DNA from: Chloroflexota bacterium
GTDB taxonomy: Bacteria; Chloroflexota; UBA11872
Reading direction: 5' to 3'
Assembly: GCA_011523785.1 (NCBI GenBank)
Contig: WTFW01000192.1
Coordinates: 1-62,651, forward strand
DNA: 62,651 nt
The stretch's first letter is position 1, and each line of letters begins with the position of its first letter. Below the pieces are notes generated by a model. The model was not told where the DNA came from. It worked only from the letters and a program-made list of their open reading frames with translations, and searched no databases. A program made the translations under genes and the position numbers. Shown here piece after piece: positions 45,073 through 54,248 of the stretch.

Positions 45073-46356
45073 ATGACTGACTTGCAGACGTTCCTCTCGG
45101 TAGATGACGCGCTGGAACGCATCCTGGGCGGATTCACCCCGCTGCCAGCGCGCGACGTCCCGCTGTCCGAGTCCCTGGGCCTGGTAGTCGCGGAGGATGT
45201 GCTGGCGCGCGACAACGTGCCGGGCTTCGACAACTCGGCTTATGACGGCTACGCCGTCCGGTCCGCCGATCTCGCCCGGGCATCGGCAGTCACACCGGCA
45301 CGCCTGCGGGTGGTGGACGAAATCCCCGCCGGCCGGGTGAGCCCGGTGACCCTGCAATCCGGCGAAGCGGCGCGAATCATGACCGGGGCGCCGGTTCCCG
45401 CGGGCGCCGACGCGGTCGTCGCCTTCGAGGACACGGACCGAACCGACTGGGGCTACCTGGGCACCGACCCACGGAGTAACGACGCCGACCGGCGCGTGGT
45501 GGCCGTTCTAGAGAAGGTTGATTCGGGAGAGAACGTTCGGCCGGCGGGCGGCGACATTAGCGCGGGATCGGTTGTAGTCAAGGCCGGCCGTCGCCTGGGC
45601 CCCGCCGAAATCGGCGTGCTCGGCTCCGTTGGCGTCACCACGGTCCGCGCCCATCCCCGCGCCACCGCGGCCATCGTCCCCACGGGAGACGAAATAGTGG
45701 AGATCGATGCGGGCATTCGGGCAGGCCAGGTCCGCAACAGCAACGCGTGGGCGCTCGAAGCCGCCACCACCGCGCTGGGCGCCGAACCCCGGCGGCTTCC
45801 TATCACAGGCGACACGGTCGAAGCCCTTCAAGCCGCCATGACCAAGGGCTCGGAATCCGATGTCATCGTCACCATCGGCGGCGTGTCCATGGGCGACTAC
45901 GACCTGGTCACGAATGTTCTGGGGTCCGAAGGCCGCATGGACTTCTGGCAGATCAACATGCGGCCCGGCAAGCCGCTGGCCTTCGGGCAGGTGCATGGCA
46001 CGCCGGTCATCGGCCTGCCCGGCAACCCGGTCTCCAGCATGGTCTGCTTTGCCCTCTTCGTCCGCCCCGCGCTGCTGCGCCTGATGGGCCACCGCGACCT
46101 CACCCACCCCCGAGTCCAGGCACTGGCGGGCGAACGCTTCCGCAGCGCGCAGGGCAAGCGCACGTACCTGCGTGTACAGGTGCGTCGCGCGGACGGCCAG
46201 TTGGTCTGCACGTCGGCCGGCGACCAGAGTTCCTACCGCATGTCGTCCCTCGTCGCCGGCAACGGCCTGGCCGTGTTGCTGGAGGACCAGACCATCGAAC
46301 CGGGCGAGCCCGTGGACGTGCTGGCCCTGGACTCCCAGGCGCTGCTGCAACTCTGA
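45073..46356 (+). CDS. moeA: Molybdopterin molybdotransferase MoeA
   Basis: 427 residues. Inserts molybdate into adenylylated molybdopterin to finish the molybdenum cofactor. Segments: LPARDVPLSESLGLVVAEDVLARDNVPGFDNSAYDGYAV (domain II/III start), IMTGAPVPAGADAVVAFEDT, AIVPTGDEIVEIDAGIRAGQVRNSN, VIVTIGGVSMGDYDLV (catalytic GGxSxGxxD) and GTPVIGLPGNPVSSMVCF, then the C-terminal beta barrel. Molybdoenzymes are therefore expected in the genome; none is in the window. tRNA-Val follows after 36 bases. Confidence 0.95.
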   Translation: MTDLQTFLSVDDALERILGGFTPLPARDVPLSESLGLVVAEDVLARDNVPGFDNSAYDGYAVRSADLARASAVTPARLRVVDEIPAGRVSPVTLQSGEAARIMTGAPVPAGADAVVAFEDTDRTDWGYLGTDPRSNDADRRVVAVLEKVDSGENVRPAGGDISAGSVVVKAGRRLGPAEIGVLGSVGVTTVRAHPRATAAIVPTGDEIVEIDAGIRAGQVRNSNAWALEAATTALGAEPRRLPITGDTVEALQAAMTKGSESDVIVTIGGVSMGDYDLVTNVLGSEGRMDFWQINMRPGKPLAFGQVHGTPVIGLPGNPVSSMVCFALFVRPALLRLMGHRDLTHPRVQALAGERFRSAQGKRTYLRVQVRRADGQLVCTSAGDQSSYRMSSLVAGNGLAVLLEDQTIEPGEPVDVLALDSQALLQL

Positions 46357-46392
46357 CGGACATGCGTCGTCGTTGCTACGATGCACGCCATC

Positions 46393-46466
46393 GGGCGCGT
46401 AGCTCAGTTGGTTAGAGCGCGCGGTTCACATCCGCGAGGTCATAGGTTCGAGTCCTATCGCGCCCA
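46393..46466 (+). tRNA. tRNA-Val (CAC anticodon)
   Basis: Acceptor GGGCGCG/CGCGCCC, D-arm TAGCTCAGTTGGTTAGAGC, anticodon stem CGCGG/CCGCG with loop TTCACAT (anticodon CAC), T-loop TTCGAGT, discriminator A at 46466. The next bases are CCG, so CCA is not encoded. AT-rich DNA begins about 30 bases downstream, as at tRNA-anchored islands. Confidence 0.95.
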
Positions 46467-46616
46467 CCGCCTTCTCGCAGCAGGCTCTAAGCCGCTCTTT
46501 TAAAAGATCGCTCGCATCGCAGGCTTCCTTGAAAGCCGAATCGAACTCCGGAAGTCACGAGCCCAAGATCCCGTTCCACCGTCACTATACCAACCGATAC
46601 TTTCGCCTGCCAATAC

Positions 46617-47957
46617 CTACAACACTTCATAAATTGATCCATAGTTTGGAAAAAACAACTTTGCATATAATTTCTGTGCATATCCGTCCGTCATTCCAGA
46701 AATATAATCGCTCACTACTCGCGCCTTTCCACCAGCCTCCACTTCATCCGGTAGACGCTCCCTCCAATCTATCGGCAACAACAACTGCGCGTTATCACCA
46801 TGCATCAGCTTCCCGAAGAGACACTTCACAATATGCCTGCCCTTTGACTCCATGGCACTGATCTGTGGGGACTGGATTACAAATACCTTCACCAAGCGAT
46901 TAATCAATGCCACTTCCACTCTATATTGCCAGGGAACAGTAATGTGGTATAAGTACCTGCTTGACACGCTCCTCTTGCCTTTGTCAGCACGTTCACGCGA
47001 CATCCTCGAGGTGCATTTAATATATCTCCCGATCAGAAAAGTAGTGAGTCTCCTCCTATTTGCCTTTTGCTGTTCATGGTCATGCGAAGGACGAATTAGT
47101 CGGAAGTCAGGATTCTGCTCGACCATAATCTTCACCAGCCCGTTATAGGAGTCGGTTACACAGGCCACACTCTTCTTGAATTTTCTAGCGACTTCTTCAA
47201 CTATGTCCCTGATGCGCGGATCGTTCGAGGGGTTCAACGAGAAGTGGTGTGCATCTATGTAGCCTGCGTGGACACTGTCTTCAAGGTCATGGACAGCATA
47301 AGCCACCTCATCTGCCCAGTCCAATATCCCGCACTCAAACGACATCACTCTTTTATACCGGCCAAAGACTGACACGCTAGCCTCCTTGGAAGCCCAGTCT
47401 ACAAGACCAGTATCATCAGCATAGACAAACTTTCCATTTTCCTCAGGAAATGAGTCCTTGTATTTCATTTGGCCGTCAACAACAGCGCGCGTAAGATTCA
47501 AACCATCGTAATCTCCACTCTTACTTTCTAGCTTAGTAAGGATTCGAATATTCTGCGCGTTAGCCTCGAATCCTCCGTAAGGATCCATCAGCTCTTTGAG
47601 CTCGCTCTCGCCTGCGTGACCAAAGGGCGGATGTCCGAGATCGTGAATCAGCGAAATGGCTTCAACCAAGTCCGTATCAGCACCTAGTCGGAGCGCAAGG
47701 CCCTTCCCTATCTGAGCCACTTCAAGCGAGTGCGTAAGGCGAGTTCGAAAGAAATCTCCCTCGCTCGGCGTAAAGACCTGAGTCTTCCCTTGGAGCCTTC
47801 GAAAAGCAGCCGAATGAACTATCCTTGATCGGTCACGCTCGAATTCAGACCTCTCATCATCTGAAGCCAAACGGTCCGAGGCGCATCGACGTCCTTTATC
47901 ATGTTTTGAATAAGGTATTTTGCGCATCCTCCTCGATGGTCGTTTTCTACTTGCCAT
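46617..47957 (-). CDS. dGTPase-type HD-domain dNTP triphosphohydrolase
   Basis: 446 residues from ATG 47957, preceded by a GGTGAG ribosome-binding site. RDRSRIVHSAAFRRLQGKTQVFTPSEGDFFRTRLTHSLEVAQIG is the dGTPase signature. The HD metal site is H76, H105-D106 (LIHDLGHPPFGHAGE), with H109 and H114, and a later Asp in FECGILDWADEVAYAVHDLEDS completes it. The family converts dNTPs to nucleoside plus triphosphate. The low GC and Ser/Lys/Asn-rich C-terminal half contrast with neighbouring genes and suggest transfer. Homologues act in nucleotide balance and, in some bacteria, in defence by depleting dNTPs during phage infection; which applies here is not shown. Confidence 0.88.
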   Translation of the reverse strand: MASRKRPSRRMRKIPYSKHDKGRRCASDRLASDDERSEFERDRSRIVHSAAFRRLQGKTQVFTPSEGDFFRTRLTHSLEVAQIGKGLALRLGADTDLVEAISLIHDLGHPPFGHAGESELKELMDPYGGFEANAQNIRILTKLESKSGDYDGLNLTRAVVDGQMKYKDSFPEENGKFVYADDTGLVDWASKEASVSVFGRYKRVMSFECGILDWADEVAYAVHDLEDSVHAGYIDAHHFSLNPSNDPRIRDIVEEVARKFKKSVACVTDSYNGLVKIMVEQNPDFRLIRPSHDHEQQKANRRRLTTFLIGRYIKCTSRMSRERADKGKRSVSSRYLYHITVPWQYRVEVALINRLVKVFVIQSPQISAMESKGRHIVKCLFGKLMHGDNAQLLLPIDWRERLPDEVEAGGKARVVSDYISGMTDGYAQKLYAKLFFPNYGSIYEVL

Positions 47958-48728
47958 TTGCTTATTCTCACCCTAGTCACTCTGGCCTCAGAACAAACGC
48001 GACTTGGCGATCCCGAGGCAGCCTTCACTATAGTCGCTGGGCGCCAGCGATTGTCAACTGCCTGTAACGTCGCGGAGCATGTTACCCAGTCAGGATTGAT
48101 CAACTGTTGTCGGCAATACCGCTACGAGGGTTTAGCTAGTGACCGCCTGACGCGGCGGAACAAACGAGGTGTCGCTGAGCTACAGCCGACCGGTCACGGA
48201 CGAGTCAATTCTCATTGGATTCTCCGCAATGCTCCCGTTCATTCCGACTCATCTCAACCTACAGCACAGTTTCCACAGTCGCCGCCGGTGCAGATGGCGC
48301 TCCTTCAACACGGCCAGTCGACATTAGGAGTATGAGGCAACTAGGTGTGGGACATGCCCCCTGTCGGGTAGCTGTCGAGAGAGTGTGTGGTTGGCGCCCA
48401 TAGCCCGATTGAAGTCCTCGTGAGATGCCACGGTGGTCCAGCGTGGCATCGAGTGTCCAAATGATCTGCTGAACTCGCTCAATATCTACGCCGATGGCCA
48501 AGACGCCGGACCCGTCGCTCAATCGACGTCTGTCTGTCCGAGTCTTGTTCGCGTTCGACAATGACCACACGCACGTCCGCCGCTACTCGCCGCTGCGGAT
48601 CCTGACACTGGATACCCGCCTCGTTCACACTTCTCTCCGAGCACCACATGCCATCGGTTCTGGGAACCAGATAAGGGACGAGGGCTGATGGCTGGCCAAA
48701 TGGATTAGTTCTGGCTGCCACTTCCTTC
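47958..48728. other. Gene-free stretch of about 770 bases
   Basis: Open frames here are short and none gives a recognisable protein or consistent codon pattern. The only clear structure is the inverted repeat at 48424-48450. Composition is intermediate between the AT-rich dGTPase gene and the GC-rich flanks, which would suit decayed genes. Confidence 0.5.
48424..48450. repeat. Perfect 9-bp inverted repeat
   Basis: GATGCCACG (48424-48432) and CGTGGCATC (48442-48450) are exact reverse complements separated by 9 bases. The spacing gives about one and a half helical turns centre to centre, which suits a dimeric regulator site, or a hairpin in RNA. No gene starts close by. Confidence 0.55.
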
Positions 48729-49970
48729 TCACAGCGCGGTCTTGGGGCGCTCCTTGGTCGGATCGACAAACGGAACGCGCACAACTTCGGCATCAACGAG
48801 GCCGTCTGCCGGCAGTCGGACTCTGACGCGCGTTCCGCGTCGCCAGTGCGACCGGGGCATCACGGCCAGCGCGATGTTCGACTGGTGGTTCGGCGACCAG
48901 AACGCGCTGGTGACGTAGCCCACGGCTTCGCCGGAGTCTTCGTCGCTGACGAGGTAGAAGTCCTCGTTGTACCAGGTCAGCGGTTCGCCGCCGACCTTCA
49001 GGCCAACCAGCCGCTGTGAAACGCCTTCGGCCTTGATTCTGGCCAGGGCCTCCTTGCCGATGAAGTCGCCCTTGGTCAGATCCACCTGCCAGCCAAGTCG
49101 GACTTCGAATGGATTGTTCTCGATGTCCAGGTCCTGGCCATACGACAGGATTCCGGCCTCGATTCGCCGGATGTGGCTGGGGGCGATGACACGCAGGTTG
49201 AATTCCTCGCCCTGCTCCAGGATGTACGGCCAGACGTCGTCCGCATGACGCATGGCGTCGTGCAGGTAGATCTCGAAACCGATTTCCGCCGAAAAACCGG
49301 TGCGCGAGATCGTGACGGCGTGCCCGTTCAACGTGTCGTGGATCAGGCCGTAGTACGGAATGTTCCTGATGTGCGACCCGAACATCTTCTCCATCAGCGG
49401 CACCGATTTGGGGCCCTGGATCTGGACGGGTGACACGTCAATCTCGTGGATGTCTACGTTGAACCCGGCCATGGCGTTGACGCCCTGCGCCCAGAGCAGC
49501 ACGTCGGAATCGGAAATACTGAACCAGAACTCGTTCTCAGCCACGCGCAGCAGCACCGGATCGTTGATGACGCCGCCGTACTGGTTGCAGAGGATCACGT
49601 AGCGGGCCTGCATGGTGGGGACGCGGCTGTGGACGTCACGCGTGATCAACAGGTCTACGAAGTCCGCCGCGTCGGGTCCCTTGATCTGTATCTGTCGCTC
49701 GACCGCCACGTCCCAGATGCTGACGTGCTGGGTCAGGTACTTGTACTCCTCGAGCAGACCGCCGTCCTGGGACTTGATGTAGGCGCGCGGGTGGTACATG
49801 TGGTTGTAGGTCGTATAGGCCCAGCAGCCGGCCGCCTTCGACAGGTGCCACCACGGAGATTTTCGAATCCGGGTGGAAATGAGGATCCTGGCGTCGCTGT
49901 TGCCGCTCTGCCGCAGGTTTATGGGCAATTCACGACGCTTGAGACCGTCGATTACGAGTGTCTGCGTCAT
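48729..49970 (-). CDS. GcvT-family THF-dependent demethylase, DmdA-like
   Basis: 413 residues. Aminomethyltransferase (GcvT) fold. Several segments match DMSP demethylase DmdA more closely than glycine-cleavage GcvT: SPWWHLSKAAGCWAYTTYNHMYHP, LLEEYKYLTQHVSIWDVAVERQIQIKGPDAADF, LLITRDVHSR, GGVINDPVLLRVAENEFWFSISDSDVLLWAQG, DVSPVQIQGPKS and IRRIEAGILSYGQDLDIENNPFE. DmdA moves a methyl group from dimethylsulfoniopropionate to tetrahydrofolate. A related methylated substrate is equally possible, because environmental genomes hold many DmdA-like paralogues. Same strand as the dimethylglycine-dehydrogenase-like gene 168 bases upstream. Confidence 0.75.
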   Translation of the reverse strand: MTQTLVIDGLKRRELPINLRQSGNSDARILISTRIRKSPWWHLSKAAGCWAYTTYNHMYHPRAYIKSQDGGLLEEYKYLTQHVSIWDVAVERQIQIKGPDAADFVDLLITRDVHSRVPTMQARYVILCNQYGGVINDPVLLRVAENEFWFSISDSDVLLWAQGVNAMAGFNVDIHEIDVSPVQIQGPKSVPLMEKMFGSHIRNIPYYGLIHDTLNGHAVTISRTGFSAEIGFEIYLHDAMRHADDVWPYILEQGEEFNLRVIAPSHIRRIEAGILSYGQDLDIENNPFEVRLGWQVDLTKGDFIGKEALARIKAEGVSQRLVGLKVGGEPLTWYNEDFYLVSDEDSGEAVGYVTSAFWSPNHQSNIALAVMPRSHWRRGTRVRVRLPADGLVDAEVVRVPFVDPTKERPKTAL

Positions 49971-50138
49971 CTGCCGCCCTCCAATGGTTCAGCCATTCCA
50001 AAATCGCGAATGGGCTGCGCTACTCCCAAGCGAACGGTCGCTTCCGGCGCCGCTCCCAAATCTGCAGTGGTTTCAGTCGGAGTCGGCATCTCGTGAGAAT
50101 CCTTGCCGACCAATAGATCACAGCTGGGTTGCATCGCA

Positions 50139-52595
50139 CTATCCCCGCAGCTTCCGACCCTGCGGATCAACGAGAGGCTCCGGCACAACCGTTGCCGGTA
50201 AACGTTCGCCGAAGTAGAGCACCTCGACGCCGGTTCCAGGTGCGGCGTGACTCGCGGGCAGATAGCCATACACGATGCCGCGACCGATTGAGTGGCCGTA
50301 GTTGGCGCTGGTTGCATAACCCAGCACGCACCTGCCGTCCATGATCGGCTCCTTGCCCATCGCCACGGCCTCCGGGTCATCCAGGGTCATGCAGCACAGC
50401 CTGCGCGATACCCCTTGCGAGCGAATTGACCTGAGCGCAGCCCGGCCAATGAACTCGCCCTTCCGCATGCGCACCGCGAAGCCCGTGCCTGCTTCGAATG
50501 GATTGAACTCAGTGTGAATGTCGTTGCCCCACAGCCGGTAACCCTTTTCGAGCCGGAGCGATTCGAAGGCGCCGCCGCCCGCGGCAGTCACACCCAGCGA
50601 CTGGCCCGCCTCCCAGAGCACGTCCCACAGCCGCAGACCTTGATCGGTGGATGCGTAGATCTCCCAGCCAAGCTCGCCCACGTAGGAGATGCGCAACGCA
50701 AGCGCGGGAACGTCCGCAACAGTGATCCGCCTGGCGGTCATGTACGGAAACCCGACGTCGGTCACATCATCCTCGCAGACACGGCTCAGCAGATCGCGCG
50801 CCCTCGGCCCCCAAAGTCCAATGCAACAGCGTTCGGACGAGACGTCACGCACCGGGACCGAGCCGTCGTCGGGCAGGTGACTCTGAATCCACCCAAGATC
50901 GTGAAGCCCCATCGCCCCACCCGTAACGACCATGAAGTGGCGCTCTGACAGGCGCGTCACCGTAAGGTCACACTTGATGCCACCGGCTGGCGTCAGCATG
51001 GCGGTGTAGGTGATCGTCCCGACCGGCTGGTCCATCTGGTTGGTCGTGAGCCGCTGCAGCGCGGCCAGCGCACCTGCGCCAGTGATCTCGAACGTGGCAA
51101 ACGGCGTGAGGTCGAACATGGCCACTCGTTCGCGCGTAGCCACGTGCTCGGCGGCGATGGTCGGGGACCAGTCTCGGGCTTCCCAGCCGACTCGAGACGT
51201 GCCGGTCACGGTGAGAGAGTCGAGCAGGCCTTCGTTCGCCTCGTACCACTCGGGACGTTCCCAGCCGGCGCTCTCAAAGAAAACGGCGCCAAGCTCCCGC
51301 TGCCGTGCATGGAACGGGGACAACCGCAGATTCCGGGGCTCGGCTATCTGTTGCCGCGGGTGGATGATGTCGTAGACCTCGCGGTACTGCTGCGCGGCAC
51401 GCGTCCGAACGTAGGAACGGTCGTAGGCGTGCGCGTGGAAGCGCCGGATGTCGCACTCTCGAAGATTGCTGGTCGGCTCGCCGTTCACGATCCACTCGGC
51501 CACGGCCTTGCCCACGCCGCCGGCGTGCGTGATCCACACGGCCTGCGCAGACCAGAAACCGGCGACCTGCGGCGATTCGCCGAGCACCGGAAATCCGTCG
51601 GTGGTAAACGAGAAGATACCGTTCAACCTGCGCGTCAAGCCCACGCCCTTGAGACATGGCATCAGTTCGCCCGCCGCCGCGCGCGCCTTCTCGAAGTGCC
51701 TGGGCTTGAACGCCAGCTCCGCCGGCGCGATCGGCGCTTCGTCATGGTCGAGCAGGTCAGCGGCCTCTACCAGCAGCGGCTCGTGCAGGTACGAACCGAT
51801 GCCGTAGCAGTCGCCCTCCTGCCGGAAGTACATTGCCTCGTCCTGGTGGCGCACCAGGGGCTGCGAGATCTCCTCCGTTACCCCGGCAAGTTCCTCGAGC
51901 GGCGCGGTGACCGCATAGAGGTGCTGCATGGGCGACAGCGGTATCGGCACTCCGGCCATGCCGCCAACCGTGGGCGCCCAGATGCCGGCAGCCGCGACCA
52001 CAAGGTCCGTCTGAATATCGCCGGCGGTCGTATGAACTCCGCATATGCGGCCGCGCTCGATGTCGAAGCCCGTAACCTTCATCCTGCCGTAGAACTCCGC
52101 GCCTTCCCGCTCAGCCTCACGTGCCATGGCTTCGGCCGGCCTTGTCGCCTTCGTATGGACGTCAGATGGGACGTAGAGGGCGCCCAGGATTCGATCCGAA
52201 AGCATCGGAACCAGGTCGCGGGCTTCGCGAGGACTGAGCAGATGGGCCTCGACGCCCCAACTCAAGCCGTATCCGGCCTTGCGTCTCAAGTCGACAAGCC
52301 GCTCCGGCGTCCAGGCCACTTCAAGGCTTCCGACAGTCTTCGCACACGGACTGCCGTCGAGTTCCAGCCTGGACCACAGGTCGACGCTATAGCGCGCGAA
52401 CCCCGTCATCGTCTTGGACGGATTCAGTTGAAACACAAGCCCCGGCGCGTGCGAGGTCGAGCCGCCCGTCTCGAACAGCGGTCCTTGCTCGACAACCACA
52501 ACGTCGCGCCAGCCGAGCTTCGTCAGGTGATACGCCACGCTACAACCGACGATTCCCGCGCCGATGATGACCGCTCGGGCGTGCCTTGGAAGCAT
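50139..52595 (-). CDS. Dimethylglycine/sarcosine dehydrogenase-like FAD enzyme with GcvT domain
   Basis: 818 residues. The N-terminal DAO-type FAD domain starts AVIIGAGIVGCSVAYHLTKLGW, with VVVVEQGPLFETGGSTSHAPGLVF holding the His that carries covalent FAD in DMGDH/SARDH. The linker region IRRFHAHAYDRSYVRTRAAQQYREVYDI is typical of the family. The C-terminal half is a GcvT tetrahydrofolate-binding domain (AMFDLTPFATFEITGAGALAALQRLTTNQMD through LRLEKGYRLWGNDIHTEFNPFEAGTGFAVRM). The enzyme oxidatively demethylates N-methyl amino acids, passing formaldehyde-level carbon to THF. With the DmdA-like gene downstream it forms a one-carbon module. Confidence 0.88.
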   Translation of the reverse strand: MLPRHARAVIIGAGIVGCSVAYHLTKLGWRDVVVVEQGPLFETGGSTSHAPGLVFQLNPSKTMTGFARYSVDLWSRLELDGSPCAKTVGSLEVAWTPERLVDLRRKAGYGLSWGVEAHLLSPREARDLVPMLSDRILGALYVPSDVHTKATRPAEAMAREAEREGAEFYGRMKVTGFDIERGRICGVHTTAGDIQTDLVVAAAGIWAPTVGGMAGVPIPLSPMQHLYAVTAPLEELAGVTEEISQPLVRHQDEAMYFRQEGDCYGIGSYLHEPLLVEAADLLDHDEAPIAPAELAFKPRHFEKARAAAGELMPCLKGVGLTRRLNGIFSFTTDGFPVLGESPQVAGFWSAQAVWITHAGGVGKAVAEWIVNGEPTSNLRECDIRRFHAHAYDRSYVRTRAAQQYREVYDIIHPRQQIAEPRNLRLSPFHARQRELGAVFFESAGWERPEWYEANEGLLDSLTVTGTSRVGWEARDWSPTIAAEHVATRERVAMFDLTPFATFEITGAGALAALQRLTTNQMDQPVGTITYTAMLTPAGGIKCDLTVTRLSERHFMVVTGGAMGLHDLGWIQSHLPDDGSVPVRDVSSERCCIGLWGPRARDLLSRVCEDDVTDVGFPYMTARRITVADVPALALRISYVGELGWEIYASTDQGLRLWDVLWEAGQSLGVTAAGGGAFESLRLEKGYRLWGNDIHTEFNPFEAGTGFAVRMRKGEFIGRAALRSIRSQGVSRRLCCMTLDDPEAVAMGKEPIMDGRCVLGYATSANYGHSIGRGIVYGYLPASHAAPGTGVEVLYFGERLPATVVPEPLVDPQGRKLRG

Positions 52596-52678
52596 GCTTG
52601 CGGAAATCCCTGCCCATCTCCCGCGTCAGATCATGAACGATGACGGCTGATTCGATCTACCCGGGTGGATTCATAGGT

Positions 52679-53578
52679 TCAATTGGAGATCAGCTTCCGA
52701 ACGATCTCCACGGCTCGCCCGACATCCACCCCTAACGCCACCTTCACGGGCCCGTCGCCGTAGCTGGCGACAGTTCGACCTCGCTCCCCCCCATCGGTCA
52801 CCACTGCTACCTGCGCACGTCGAAGCGTCAGAAGCTCTGGCTCGATGGCCGCGGCCACGGCCAGGGGATCGTGCAGATAGAACTCCTGCACGTCAGCTCG
52901 CTCGCGAAAACTGTTCGCCAGGATGCGGTTACCCAATTGGGCGGACCTGGATGTGCCTTCAAACCACCGCGGGCCGCCGTCTCTGTGCATGGCGGTCCGG
53001 TGCGTCACGTCCAACCCAATGAGCGTGACCGGCACCCCGGACCCGAATACGGCGTTCGCAGACCATGGGTCTTCGTAGATGTTGAACTCGGCGTGCGGCG
53101 TGACGTTGCCGGGAACCTCGACGGCCCCACCCATCACGACAATCTCCGAGATGGCCTGCGCGACCTCAGGTTGTCCGTCCAGCGCGGCGGCCACGTTTGT
53201 CAGCGGCCCCAGCGCAATGACGGCTATCCGTCCCGGCGCCGCAAGAGCGCGGTCGCGCAAGAACTCCACCGCATCCGCTGGATGCGGCGCCAACCTTGCG
53301 GCGGGCAGATCAACGCCAAGTCCGTCCGCGCCGTGAACGTGGTAGGCGTGGCTAAACGATCCGCGTGCTGGCCGCTCGGCGCCAACGGCAATTGGCACAT
53401 CGCAACCGGCGGCCACATGGTCGACCAGCCGCAGGGCGTTGTTCGTCGTCTCCGCCAGCGTCGCGTTGCCGCCAACAGTTGTTATGCCCTCAATGCGCAG
53501 GTCGGGACTGTTCAACGCCATCAACAGCGCCAGGGCATCGTCGGTGCCGGGGTCGGTGTCGATTACGACTCTCTGCAT
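52679..53578 (-). CDS. Nucleoside hydrolase
   Basis: 299 residues from ATG 53578. The calcium site VVIDTDPGTDDALALLMAL gives D7, D9, D13 and D14. VIALGPLTNVAAALDGQPEVAQAISEIVVMGGA and TPHAEFNIYEDPWSANAVF are diagnostic of the inosine-uridine-preferring family, and FYLHDPLAVAAAI supplies the catalytic His. Hydrolyses ribonucleosides to base plus ribose. It is upstream of the flavoprotein gene on the same strand with an 83-base gap. Divergent from the next gene. Confidence 0.9.
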   Translation of the reverse strand: MQRVVIDTDPGTDDALALLMALNSPDLRIEGITTVGGNATLAETTNNALRLVDHVAAGCDVPIAVGAERPARGSFSHAYHVHGADGLGVDLPAARLAPHPADAVEFLRDRALAAPGRIAVIALGPLTNVAAALDGQPEVAQAISEIVVMGGAVEVPGNVTPHAEFNIYEDPWSANAVFGSGVPVTLIGLDVTHRTAMHRDGGPRWFEGTSRSAQLGNRILANSFRERADVQEFYLHDPLAVAAAIEPELLTLRRAQVAVVTDGGERGRTVASYGDGPVKVALGVDVGRAVEIVRKLISN

Positions 53579-53777
53579 GTGTTTCGCGCTCAATTCGATG
53601 GCGGGGCCCAACACCTCCACCCTAGTTTCCCAGGAGTGCGGCTTGGTCACGAAGTTGACGCATCGACTTCTGGATCCCCCGTCAACGCCCTGACCAGGCT
53701 GCGCGGAGAAAGCAGCACAGTAGGCTTAGGCTGGAATGCCCGGGCGGCAAGCGGCGTAACGATCCGATAGCACCACT

Positions 53778-54248
53778 GTGAACGACTCGATCATTCTCGG
53801 AGTAGCCGCGGCGGCCATCGGAGGCGTACTCGCGGGGGCTGCCAGCCTCTGGATTGGTCGCCAGATGGGTCGTCAGGTCCCCACTGACGACGACTCCTCG
53901 GGACGCATGGCTCGCGACCTGATGGTCGTCAGCGACCTGCTGGCCGACCGGCTGGCCAAGATCTGGCAGGCGGGCGACGGCCCCGCACCGGGGGTCGGCG
54001 ACAGCGATGCGGTCTACCACCACGTCCGTGAATCCACGGAGACAATCCTCAAGCAGGCCGGCGCGTCGCCCAAGACCGCCCTGGCCGTTGGCGCGCTGAC
54101 GGCCAAGCATGTGAGGCCCGGCCCTATCGCCGGGGCCGACGGCGAACAGCCGCGGCCCGGCCCGTCGCGCTGGTCCGCCGGCCGACCCTCAGCACGGCCC
54201 AATCCCACGCAGCAAGCCGGAGCGACCGAATCCCCACCTAGTCGGTGA
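53778..54248 (+). CDS. Membrane-anchored protein of unknown function
   Basis: 156 residues from GTG 53778. An N-terminal hydrophobic segment (IILGVAAAAIGGVLAGAASLWIG) is followed by a charged helical region (RMARDLMVVSDLLADRLAKIWQAG) and another helix near VYHHVRESTETILKQAG. The last 40 residues are Pro/Arg/Gly-rich and probably disordered. No family is recognised. The 3' end overlaps the convergent enolase-superfamily gene by 11 bases. Confidence 0.5.
   Translation: MNDSIILGVAAAAIGGVLAGAASLWIGRQMGRQVPTDDDSSGRMARDLMVVSDLLADRLAKIWQAGDGPAPGVGDSDAVYHHVRESTETILKQAGASPKTALAVGALTAKHVRPGPIAGADGEQPRPGPSRWSAGRPSARPNPTQQAGATESPPSR

Larger units (their letters stand above)
46467..48728. other. AT-richer segment downstream of tRNA-Val, candidate small genomic island
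   Basis: Base composition changes sharply after the tRNA: 46621-46680 contains 17 G/C of 60, while flanking genes are strongly GC-rich. The segment holds one gene (an HD phosphohydrolase) and about 770 bases without a clear gene. Composition rises gradually towards 48.7 kb. I found no integrase and no second copy of the tRNA-Val 3' end in the segment, so integration by site-specific recombination is suggested only by position and composition. Confidence 0.5.

Noticed and set aside
46467..48728. Site-specific integration with a duplicated tRNA-Val end
   Set aside because: I looked for a second copy of the tRNA 3' end in this segment and saw none, and there is no integrase, so only a composition-based island is claimed.
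48259..48796. Two overlapping minus-strand open frames in the gene-free stretch
   Set aside because: Neither has a recognisable domain, a ribosome-binding site or consistent codon use; reading them as a frameshifted regulator would be guesswork.
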